DNA of 19,180 nt, taken from contig JBLFYM010000112.1 of the NCBI GenBank assembly GCA_047608975.1, forward strand, positions 1-19,180, in the 5' to 3' direction. Shown here piece after piece: positions 1 to 6,726 of the stretch; positions within the stretch are counted from its first letter, which is position 1; every line of letters begins with the position of its first letter. Source of the DNA: GCA-2715965 sp047608975 (GTDB lineage: Bacteria > Verrucomicrobiota > Verrucomicrobiia > Limisphaerales > JAYPXF01). The notes beneath the pieces were generated by a model, which had not been told where the DNA came from, searched no databases, and saw only the letters and a list, made by a program, of their open reading frames with translations. A program made the translations under genes and the position numbers.

Positions 1-227
1 CCCCACATCCCGCTCATGCCGTTGGCGAACGTCCCGCGGGCGGTATTCACCGGATCGGCCGAGCCGGTGCCCGCGCCAAAAGCGGCAAAGGTCTGAAACA
101 GCTTTCCGAATTTGCGTCCGCCCATGAAGTAATCTTCCTGGTGCTTGACGCCGCGCATCACCCAGATGCCGATCCCGGCCATGCCGGCGAAGTAGATGAA
201 GAGGACGAGATAATCGACAAATGTCAT
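1..227 (-). CDS. Sodium:solute symporter (SSS family), N-terminal part only
   Basis: The gene reads leftward and leaves the window after 75 codons, so only the N-terminus is visible. It begins with a hydrophobic helix (residues 4-24, starting VDYLVLFIYFAGMAGIGIW). A short cytoplasmic stretch with the pattern K-x-x-E-D-Y-F-M-G-G-R-K follows (about residues 28-40), then a small-residue-rich segment containing GAGTGSADP. This order (TM1, D/E-Y-F-x-G-G-R, then a Ser/Gly-rich second helix) is the recognised start of SSS transporters, which couple Na+ to uptake of sugars, amino acids, nucleosides or similar solutes. The substrate cannot be told from this part. It lies 41 bases downstream of the MFS permease on the same strand, so the two are probably co-transcribed. 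No clear Shine-Dalgarno precedes the ATG at 227. Confidence 0.85.
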   Translation of the reverse strand, partial: MTFVDYLVLFIYFAGMAGIGIWVMRGVKHQEDYFMGGRKFGKLFQTFAAFGAGTGSADPVNTARGTFANGMSGMW

Positions 228-250
228 TGGTGTTGGTTTAACGGTTTTGC

Positions 251-265
251 GTTGAAAGGTTCAAC
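251..265. other. Small perfect inverted repeat between the two transporter genes
   Basis: GTTGAA (251-256), three loop bases, TTCAAC (260-265). It lies in the 41-base gap between the MFS stop and the symporter start. No T-run follows on the minus strand, so it is not a convincing terminator. It could be a processing or attenuation hairpin, or chance. Confidence 0.25.
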
Positions 266-268
266 CGG

Positions 269-1546
269 TTAGCTGGCGGGTGTAGGTGTGGCTGCTGCGG
301 GTGCTTTTTCCCGGAACAGGAACACGAAGATGAAGAGAATCACGACGAGGTAGGCCATCGGATACAGCCAGAACTGCTTCCATTGCGCCATGCCTCCGGA
401 TGCCCCGACGACATTCAGGTAGACCGCGCCGGCGAAGATCTGGGAACTGAGGACGAAGCCGATTCCCTGGGTGAAGACAGTCAACAGGCCCTGCGCCTGT
501 GCCCGGACGTTCTCATTGACGTGTTTGTCCACGTAGAGATAGCCGGATACAAAAACGAAGTCGTAGGCAAACCCGTGCAACAGGACGCCTGCGAAGAGCA
601 GAGGCATGACCCCGGAGACCATTTCGCCGCCGGAACCTTCGAGGATACCTGCCGCGCCGGAGAAGCAAAGATAGCGGATGATCCAGGAGGCCATTCCCAG
701 AATCATCGTCCACTTGATTCCAAAGCGTTTGATGAAGATCGGCAACACCACAGCCAGGATGAGCAGCTCGGCCATCTGCCCCATAGTCAGAAACGCGCCC
801 GGTTCCTTGATGCCGGCAGCCGTTAGGAAGGTGGCCCCGTTTGCCCAGTAGGGCATGAACGCCACGCAGCAGAGGAGGGAGGCAAACATGAAGATCGCGA
901 AACTGAACTTCTTGAAATACGGCATGGTGGCCGCCCCGTAGACGTCCCCGAATGAAATTTTCTGACCTTTCGCCGGTGGCGGTGTCTTGGGTAAGAAAAA
1001 GGAATAGACCCCGACGACAATCGCGGCACCGGCGGCGACGAAGAACTGGGTGGTTTCGACGTCGGCCTTCAGCACCTTGCTCACCACAATTCCGGCCACG
1101 ATCCATCCGAGCGTGGCGAAGACCCTGACGATGGGATAGTCACGTTCCGTGTCGGACAGATGTTTTAGACAAATCGTGTTGGAGAGTCCGAGCGTCGGCA
1201 TGAACGCAAGTGCGTGAAGCAGTAGAATGCCGATAAAGATATCGGCCGTTTCTGGGGTGGCGAACTGGGGAGCGATCGCCATGAGAATCCCGCTCAGAAT
1301 GAGCAGGCAACCCTGCAACCGTTCGGCGTTCATGAAGCGGTCCGCGAATACTCCCATGAAAAATGGGGTGACGATGGCTGCAATCGGCGTGGTCGAGTAG
1401 GCCCATGCGATATGGCTCGTCATTCCTCGATCTACCATGAACGCGCCGACCGTCACGAACCATGCCCCCCAGACGAAGAACAGGATGAACATCATGATAC
1501 TGAGGTTGACGAAACGTCCGAGAGAGGTCTTTTGTGGTGCACTCAT
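269..1546 (-). CDS. MFS permease, nucleoside:H+ symporter (NupG/XapB-like) family
   Basis: A 425-residue protein, the usual MFS length, with about twelve hydrophobic segments. The N-terminus carries the family-type stretch MMFILFFVWGAWFVTVGAF (about 18-36). An MFS loop 2-3 motif follows, FMGVFADRFMNAERLQG (about 63-79). The loop between the two halves, around KTPPPAKGQ, is the expected central cytoplasmic link. These features fit the Nuc_H_symport family, inner-membrane proton symporters for nucleosides. In PVC bacteria this family is common and its real substrates may be wider, so nucleoside is family inference only. It is the first gene of a minus-strand pair with the sodium:solute symporter and is divergent from the barrel/YfiR/kinase unit. 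The tail is Ala/Pro/Thr-rich (APAAATPTPAS). Start is ATG at 1546 with no obvious Shine-Dalgarno. Confidence 0.85.
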   Translation of the reverse strand: MSAPQKTSLGRFVNLSIMMFILFFVWGAWFVTVGAFMVDRGMTSHIAWAYSTTPIAAIVTPFFMGVFADRFMNAERLQGCLLILSGILMAIAPQFATPETADIFIGILLLHALAFMPTLGLSNTICLKHLSDTERDYPIVRVFATLGWIVAGIVVSKVLKADVETTQFFVAAGAAIVVGVYSFFLPKTPPPAKGQKISFGDVYGAATMPYFKKFSFAIFMFASLLCCVAFMPYWANGATFLTAAGIKEPGAFLTMGQMAELLILAVVLPIFIKRFGIKWTMILGMASWIIRYLCFSGAAGILEGSGGEMVSGVMPLLFAGVLLHGFAYDFVFVSGYLYVDKHVNENVRAQAQGLLTVFTQGIGFVLSSQIFAGAVYLNVVGASGGMAQWKQFWLYPMAYLVVILFIFVFLFREKAPAAATPTPAS

Positions 1547-1844
1547 ATTGGTGGAATGGCACGACTAAACCGTAATTTGGGCGGCAGGGGAAATCTTAAT
1601 TCTGTGGTGACCATGCGCCGGCCAATTACTGCCTTCACATCCGTCGCGCGGGTTGGCTGCGAAGGGCAGTGGGCATCTTGACGTTTCTTCACTGAACTCT
1701 CCGCTGACTCCCGAAAACTGTCGAGGGTGGGGCGGAGTGTTGCTGGTTATTTTGGCCCTCCGAGAGCGTGGTTGGACACTGACAATATGGTGGCCGGCAC
1801 GGTGGGATTGCGATAACGTTCCGAGCACTCAGAAGTTGGACAAT
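1547..1844. other. Divergent intergenic region (about 300 bases)
   Basis: This region separates the leftward transporter pair from the rightward barrel/YfiR/kinase unit and must hold the promoters of both. I see no ORF with family-like composition, no RNA gene and no strong -35/-10 pair. The element TTGGACA...CAATATG occurs at 1772-1789 and in shorter form at 1836-1847, just over the chosen start of the barrel gene. Each copy is too imperfect to call a site. Confidence 0.5.
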
Positions 1845-2960
1845 ATGCTTGAATTGTTGGTGGAAAATCGAATGTGCCCCCTGTTGGCGATCGTTCTTGT
1901 GTGCACCTCCAGCGCATTGATGGCGCAGACGCCGCCGGGTGATTTGACCGAGATGAGTCTCGAACAAATTCTGGGTCTGCGAATTGTGCGTTCACAGGAT
2001 TCTCCCGATGTGGATGCACCAAGAGGCAAATGGTCACTGTCGCAACGCTACATCAGGGTGAATTTTGAGGGGAATCGCGATGGCACCACCGAATTGAGCG
2101 ACGAAGATGTTCTGTGGTCCGGGCCACCTGCGACACGAACGGATAAGAATTTTCCGATCGTTCCGCATACCATTCATCAGGAGGCGTTTGTGACGAGGAT
2201 CGGTTACGAGATAAACGATCGCTGGAACTGGAACTTGCTTATCCCTTACATCGTCCAGGAAACCGATCATGTCGCCAATACCGCGCTGGCTCCGATTCCC
2301 GCGAACTTTGCCGAGTTTATCATTCGCTCGGAGGGGCTCGGCGATATTTCCCTGAGCCCGTCCTATTTGGTCTGGGAGAAAGGCTTACACACAGTTCATC
2401 TGCACAGCGGCGTCAGTCTCCCGGTGGGGCGGATCAATGTGAAAGACGACACGCCGGCTCCGGGCGAGGACAACCAGCTCCCGTACACGATGCAACTGGG
2501 TTCGGGCACATTGGATTACCTGCCCGGGATTACCTACGCTGGTCAAGAAGGCATCGTCGGCTGGGGGGGGCAGGTACTGGCTACGATCCGGATCGGAAAG
2601 AATGGCCGCGGTTACTCACTCGGCGATCGGGTCTCAATTTCATCGTGGGTGAAAGTCCGTCCCCTACGATGGTTGGAACCGTCATTCAACGTCACCGCAC
2701 AGATATGGGATCGGATTGATGGCGTGGACAAGGATTTTGCGAATCCGCCGGGAGGTTTTTTTCCCGCGACCGTGGCTGATCCTTCGAAATACGGTGGGGA
2801 GAAAGTGAACGTCAATTTCGGGGTATCCCTGATCGGAAGTGGCCGTTTCGAGCGCCATGCGCTGGATATTGCCGGGGGGATTCCAATCTATCAGCGGCTC
2901 AACGGACCGCAACCGCAGGAGCGGTGGAGATTCAACGTTTCGTGGAATCTGGATTTCTGA
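1845..2960 (+). CDS. Outer-membrane beta-barrel protein with signal peptide (transporter-like), linked to the YfiR system
   Basis: A 371-residue protein from ATG 1845, or 362 from ATG 1872; the longer open frame back to 1653 looks non-coding. A hydrophobic signal segment ends at about residue 27 (VLVCTSSALMA, then QTPP). The mature start contains DLTEMSLEQILGL (33-45), very like the N-terminus before the plug of TonB-dependent receptors. Next come a conserved-looking stretch with Y-I-R-V-N-F-E-G-N-R-D-G-T (69-81), many alternating aromatic strands, and a terminal FNVSWNLDF ending in Phe, the classic Bam-recognised C-terminal strand. There is no plug domain and the protein is too short for a TonB receptor, so it is probably a smaller barrel related to MetA-pathway/transporter-type OMPs. 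It is 29 bases upstream of the YfiR gene and probably co-transcribed. Its role as a sensor or porin partner is inferred from context. Confidence 0.7.
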   Translation: MLELLVENRMCPLLAIVLVCTSSALMAQTPPGDLTEMSLEQILGLRIVRSQDSPDVDAPRGKWSLSQRYIRVNFEGNRDGTTELSDEDVLWSGPPATRTDKNFPIVPHTIHQEAFVTRIGYEINDRWNWNLLIPYIVQETDHVANTALAPIPANFAEFIIRSEGLGDISLSPSYLVWEKGLHTVHLHSGVSLPVGRINVKDDTPAPGEDNQLPYTMQLGSGTLDYLPGITYAGQEGIVGWGGQVLATIRIGKNGRGYSLGDRVSISSWVKVRPLRWLEPSFNVTAQIWDRIDGVDKDFANPPGGFFPATVADPSKYGGEKVNVNFGVSLIGSGRFERHALDIAGGIPIYQRLNGPQPQERWRFNVSWNLDF

Positions 2961-2977
2961 TTGGCGGATAAATGGGC

Positions 2978-2984
2978 GAGGGAG
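2978..2984 (+). promoter_or_regulatory. Ribosome binding site that decides the YfiR start
   Basis: GAGGGAG lies five bases before the ATG at 2990. This supports 2990 over the in-frame upstream ATG at 2972, which has no such site and would place the sequence inside the coding region. Confidence 0.7.
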
Positions 2985-2989
2985 CTGAT

Positions 2990-3577
2990 ATGAACGGGAG
3001 GAGTCCCGGCTTAAGCTGGCGTTGGATGCGCTTGTTCCATTTTGCACTGTTCGCGCTGCTGCAGGTACCTGTGTCCCCTCTGTGTGCGGCGAAGCCGGGC
3101 GTAGCAGAGCATCGGGTGAAGGCGGCGTTCATCTTCACATTCACCAAATTTGTTCGATGGCCGGAGAAGGCGTTCGCGGGGCAGCGTCATTTCACGATCG
3201 CCGTGCCAGAACGGTCCAAGTTGGAACAGGCGATGGTGAAGCTGAGTGGCAAACTCAGCAACGGACGTCCCCTCCGGGTAAAAACCTATCGCGAGATCGA
3301 TCGAGCTCCGCGTTGTCATGTGTTGGTTGCGGATCCGAAACGCATTCGCGCCCTTTCCCCGTCCGAACTCGCCGAGCTTGGCGAAAAGCATATATTGACG
3401 GTCGGCGACGGCGATGAATTTTTCGACGCCGGCGGAATCATTTCGATTCTGGTGACCGATCAGCATCTCGCCTACCGGATTAACCTGCCCGCGGCCAAAG
3501 CTGCCAAGTTGGAACTACACGCCAATCTGCTCAAGCTGGCAGTATCGTCCGACAAGGCGAAGGAGAAAAAACGATGA
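2990..3577 (+). CDS. YfiR family (DUF4154) periplasmic regulator
   Basis: A 195-residue protein whose signal peptide ends near residue 33 (FALFALLQVPVSPLCA). Family marks in order: VKAAFIFTFTKFVRWP (43-58), matching the YfiR VKAAF-x-x-x-F-x-K-F-x-x-WP signature; RCHVLVAD (108-115); HILTVGD (134-140); FDAGGIISILV (145-155); and the end motif R-I-N-L-P-A-A-K-A-A-K-L...LLKLA (163-184). YfiR in Pseudomonas is the periplasmic repressor of the diguanylate cyclase YfiN, acting on its CHASE8 sensor. Here the next gene also has a CHASE8-like sensor but a kinase output. The mature protein has only one Cys (C109), so it cannot form the intramolecular disulfides reported for P. aeruginosa YfiR. Its TGA overlaps the kinase ATG (ATGA at 3574-3577), indicating translational coupling and roughly matched amounts. 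Confidence 0.88.
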   Translation: MNGRSPGLSWRWMRLFHFALFALLQVPVSPLCAAKPGVAEHRVKAAFIFTFTKFVRWPEKAFAGQRHFTIAVPERSKLEQAMVKLSGKLSNGRPLRVKTYREIDRAPRCHVLVADPKRIRALSPSELAELGEKHILTVGDGDEFFDAGGIISILVTDQHLAYRINLPAAKAAKLELHANLLKLAVSSDKAKEKKR

Positions 3578-5532
3578 GGGCTATCAGTGAGCTGACGCTG
3601 AGCCGGAAGCTGACGTTGATCGTTTTGTCCACGACCTTGCTGGCCATGTTCGCGTCGTCGTGGGCGATTGTGCACTTTCAGGAGAACGCGCTCAAACAAG
3701 GGATGGTCAACGAACTGGAGACCACGGCGGATATTCTCGGTGCCAACGCGGCCGTTGCCCTCAGTTTTGATGTGAAGAAAGACGGCGAACGCATTCTGCA
3801 ATCGTTGTCTGCGAAAGAGCAGATAAGGGGTGGCTCTTTTTTTCGGCCGGATGGAAGTCTCTTTGCACGTTACGCCCGTAATGAACCCTGGAAGCCGGAT
3901 CTGCCAAAACCCTTGAAAGACGGCCATGTTTACGGTGACTCAGATCTGACGCTCATCAAGACGATCAAGCATGAGAGCGAAGTGATCGGCATGGTGCATC
4001 TGCAGTCAGATTTGAACGTGTTGCTGGCACAACGTCAGCAGGCGCTCAAGAGCACCTTGCTAAGCATCTTTACCTTTTCCTCTGTTGCATTGTTCTTTTC
4101 GTTCTATTTGCTTCGCGTTGTGGCCCGTCCGATCCGTGGTCTGGTGGCCACCGCGAACGAGGTTTCAGCTACCCAGAACTATGCCTTGCGTGCTCAAAAA
4201 TACGCTGATGACGATCTTGGAATCCTGACCTCCCGGTTCAACAACATGCTGGAGCAGATCCAGAAGCGGGACGCTGATTTGAACGAGTCTCAGATCGAGC
4301 TCGAGGCGCGGGTTGCGGATCTTGACACCGAGAAATGGGAGGTGGAACGGGCTCGGGCACGGGAACATGACCTGCTCGAGAAACTCGCCCGTTCCCAACG
4401 TCTGGAGTCACTGGGCATTTTGGCGGGTGGGGTGGCGCATGATTTGAACAACATTCTGGGCCCGCTGGTGGCCTATCCCGAACTGATGATGGAACGCGTG
4501 CCTGAGAGTGATGTGAGCCTGCGCCAGATGGTGAATCGGATTGATGAATCAGCAAAGAAGGCGGCCGGCGTCATCCGGAATCTGCTGACTCTGGGCCGTC
4601 GTGGGAATTTCCATCTCGAGCCGATGAGCATCAATAGCCTTCTCGATTCCTATCTTCGCTCGTCCGATTACTTCGAATTGCAGCGCCGGTTTCCGCAGGT
4701 CGAAATGCAGCAATCGCTCCAGACGGACGTCTGGCCGATCAAGGCGTCGGTTCCGCACCTGAATCAGGTGATCATGAATCTGGTGATCAACGCCTACGAA
4801 GCCATGCCTTTTGGCGGACGTCTGCTCGTGGAAACCTGTCGCGTGGAACTGACCGAACCGCGGGAGGGATATGAGCTGATCGAACCAGGGGAATATGCCC
4901 GAATCCGCGTGCGCGATTCCGGGGCCGGTATTGCACCCGAGAGGCTGGAGCGAATCTTTGAACCGTTCTATACGGACAAGGAAATGGGCCGCAGTGGCAG
5001 CGGGCTCGGATTGGCAGTCGTGTACGGTGTCGTGCAGGATCTGGGTGGACGAATCGATGTCCAGAGCACGGTGGGGCAGGGGACTCAGTTCGATCTCTAC
5101 TTCCCCCCGGTTCGGGGGTACCAGCCACCCAAACCCGAGCCCAAGCCACTCGTTCATGGGGAGCAGCGCGTGTTGGTGGTGGACGATATCGCCGAGCAGC
5201 GTGAGGTGGCAGTCGTTCTGTTGGGAACGCTCGGCTACCAGGTCGAGTCAGTGAATAACGGGCATGAAGCGCTCGAATTTCTGGAACGCGATTCGGTGGA
5301 TTTGATTGTGCTCGATATGATTATGGAGGACGGCTTCGACGGCCTGGATACGTATCGGGAGATTCTGAAACGACACCCCGGGCAGAAATGCGTCATTGCC
5401 AGCGGATTCTCGGAGAGCGAACGGGTGAAAGAGGCGCAACGACTCGGGGCGGGGGGCTATGTGGCCAAACCGTATACGCGAGCGGGCATAGGAAAGGTTG
5501 TCCGGGCGGAACTGGATCGGGTATTGCGCTAA
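3574..5532 (+). CDS. Hybrid sensor histidine kinase: CHASE8-HAMP-HisKA-HATPase-REC
   Basis: A 652-residue inner-membrane kinase with AGGAG at 3561-3565 before its ATG. Domains: TM1 about 13-33; a periplasmic sensor about 36-155 of CHASE8 type (pattern LETTADILGANAAVALSFD, then FRPDGSLFARY); TM2 about 161-182; HAMP about 183-236; a charged coiled-coil linker about 236-275. HisKA has phospho-acceptor H289 in GGVAHDLNNIL. The ATPase shows an N box (N402, N406 in MNLVINAYEAM), DSGAGI (448-453), FEPFYTDK (462-469) and GSGLGL (475-480). A C-terminal receiver (about 532-650) has acidic pair D537/D538, acceptor D581 and K632, so all catalytic residues are present. The HDLNN H-box is of the NtrB/HPK4 type. 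CHASE8 is the domain through which YfiN is held by YfiR, so the translationally coupled YfiR gene is the likely ligand. No separate regulator or HPt gene is adjacent, so the output target is unknown. Confidence 0.9.
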   Translation: MRAISELTLSRKLTLIVLSTTLLAMFASSWAIVHFQENALKQGMVNELETTADILGANAAVALSFDVKKDGERILQSLSAKEQIRGGSFFRPDGSLFARYARNEPWKPDLPKPLKDGHVYGDSDLTLIKTIKHESEVIGMVHLQSDLNVLLAQRQQALKSTLLSIFTFSSVALFFSFYLLRVVARPIRGLVATANEVSATQNYALRAQKYADDDLGILTSRFNNMLEQIQKRDADLNESQIELEARVADLDTEKWEVERARAREHDLLEKLARSQRLESLGILAGGVAHDLNNILGPLVAYPELMMERVPESDVSLRQMVNRIDESAKKAAGVIRNLLTLGRRGNFHLEPMSINSLLDSYLRSSDYFELQRRFPQVEMQQSLQTDVWPIKASVPHLNQVIMNLVINAYEAMPFGGRLLVETCRVELTEPREGYELIEPGEYARIRVRDSGAGIAPERLERIFEPFYTDKEMGRSGSGLGLAVVYGVVQDLGGRIDVQSTVGQGTQFDLYFPPVRGYQPPKPEPKPLVHGEQRVLVVDDIAEQREVAVVLLGTLGYQVESVNNGHEALEFLERDSVDLIVLDMIMEDGFDGLDTYREILKRHPGQKCVIASGFSESERVKEAQRLGAGGYVAKPYTRAGIGKVVRAELDRVLR

Positions 5533-5595
5533 GCCTACTTATCGGCCCGCGGGTTCAGATGACCCCGCATCGTCCTGCCGGTTATCGACTAAAAA

Positions 5596-6555
5596 ATGAG
5601 TATGGAAGTTTTGACCAATTGTCCGGTGGTTCTCAATGGATGGAACCTGTTTCAGCAGGATGCCAAGACCGCAGAGCTGAGCTCCCAGATGCGCCCCGTG
5701 TGGGCCGCATTTGCTGGCGAAACGACTCCTTGGAGTTATCAAATCGACGACGATGGGCTTCCCAACGGTAAGATCGTCGTGGTCGAGAGAAGCGACATTT
5801 CGCAGTTTGATCAGATGGTGGAACTTGCCCGCGAAGGGGCGGAACTGCCCGAGTGTCTGGTGGCCGTCGCGTTGGAGGGAGAGAACTTTCACGGCCAGTC
5901 CGCCCGGCCCTGGAACGCGCTTCGTGGCAATCTCCACCTGACCGCAATCCTGAAGGGCGGATTCAACGCCGCCGATCTGCAGGAAGAGATCTCGATCGTC
6001 CCGACCTTGGCGCTCATGGATGCGTTGAAGGTGAAGGCTGATCCTGCTCATCACACGGGCATTCGGTGGCTCAACGACCTCTTCATCAAGGGGCGTAAAG
6101 TCGCCGGCACCCTGGCGGCATCGCAGCTGGACGGAGGCGTGGTGGAGAGTGTCACCTACGGGATCGGTGTAAATGTGGATATCGTTCCCGATGTGCCTGG
6201 CGATCCGTTTGTGCCCCGGGCGGGATCTCTCAAATCCACGCTGCCGGAAGCCGGTTGGACTGTCGGGAAAGTGCTGGTGGAATTGATTCGATCGCTCGGT
6301 CAGCGGGTCATTGAACTCCGGAGCGAGGTCGCGGAGCAGCTGGCCACCGTGTATGTGCGACAATCCGCGTGTATCGGTGAGGACGTAAGAGTTTGGGCTC
6401 GCAAGGTTTCGGACTGTTCCAGCGAGGCCCCGATTGCATCGGGAAAACTGTTGGCGATCCACGATGATCTTTCGATCCGTATTGAAGGTCACGAACAGCC
6501 GATCACCGCTGGTCGACTTGCCTTCGAGGCGGATTGTCGAGAGCTGGGACTCTAG
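5596..6555 (+). CDS. Biotin-protein ligase-like (BPL/LplA/LipB fold) protein with degenerate nucleotide loop
   Basis: A 319-residue protein. BPL marks: RWLNDLFIKGRKVAGTL (157-173) equals the KWPND...K-x-x-G block with the substrate-binding Lys retained (K168); YGIGVNVD (188-195) equals the G-I-G-x-N-V-N block; residues 258-316 look like the small C-terminal SH3-type domain. The biotinyl-AMP loop, normally GRGRxGRxW, reads FHGQSARPW (98-106): the last Arg and Trp are kept, but the Arg matching BirA R118 is Gln. The first 60 residues are not a BirA-type helix-turn-helix and I do not recognise them. The usual reaction would be ATP-dependent biotin transfer to a carboxylase BCCP, but with this loop the activity is uncertain. 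No biotin-dependent enzyme is nearby. It follows the kinase by 63 bases on the same strand; a functional link is not evident. Start ATG 5596 has no strong Shine-Dalgarno; ATG 5602 is an alternative. Confidence 0.68.
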   Translation: MSMEVLTNCPVVLNGWNLFQQDAKTAELSSQMRPVWAAFAGETTPWSYQIDDDGLPNGKIVVVERSDISQFDQMVELAREGAELPECLVAVALEGENFHGQSARPWNALRGNLHLTAILKGGFNAADLQEEISIVPTLALMDALKVKADPAHHTGIRWLNDLFIKGRKVAGTLAASQLDGGVVESVTYGIGVNVDIVPDVPGDPFVPRAGSLKSTLPEAGWTVGKVLVELIRSLGQRVIELRSEVAEQLATVYVRQSACIGEDVRVWARKVSDCSSEAPIASGKLLAIHDDLSIRIEGHEQPITAGRLAFEADCRELGL

Positions 6556-6634
6556 CGCGAATGGCTTTGTGGTTTTTCGACGGCATCACCAGTGCTTGAT
6601 CTGACCCATTCGGGCAAGGAACGAGCGAGAAGTC

Positions 6635-6663
6635 TTTGCCTCGAATACCCGGTTTCGTATTCT
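6635..6663 (+). promoter_or_regulatory. Candidate uvrA promoter
   Basis: TTTGCC (6635-6640), a 17-base spacer, then TATTCT (6658-6663), about 65 bases upstream of the uvrA ATG. Spacing is ideal, the -10 matches four of six sigma-70 consensus bases and the -35 only three. An inverted repeat overlies it (see next entry). Confidence 0.35.
6643..6662. promoter_or_regulatory. Inverted repeat GAATAC-N8-GTATTC upstream of uvrA, possible operator
   Basis: Perfect 6-base arms at 6643-6648 and 6657-6662 with an 8-base centre, lying across the spacer and -10 of the candidate uvrA promoter. That placement suits a repressor site such as a LexA box. The arms do not match the LexA boxes I know (CTGT-N8-ACAG, GAAC-N4-GTTC), so the identity of the binding protein is open. 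Confidence 0.35.
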
Positions 6664-6726
6664 CACAGTTCGGTCGGGGTTTTCGTGACGAATTGATTCC
6701 ACGAATTGCACAGATCAACTCCATCC

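Noticed and set aside
1653..1844. Upstream extension of the barrel gene
   Set aside because: The frame is open, but it reads Trp/Arg-rich without family-like pattern and would bury the signal peptide inside the protein.
1772..1847. Repeated TTGGACA...CAATATG element
   Set aside because: The two copies differ by a 4-base insertion and are too short to separate from chance.
5549..5568. GCGGG...CCCGC hairpin after the kinase gene as a terminator
   Set aside because: The stem is only five bases with a 10-base loop and no T-run.
5539..6492. 317-residue minus-strand frame
   Set aside because: It is antisense to the biotin-ligase-like gene, whose plus-strand frame carries recognisable BPL motifs.
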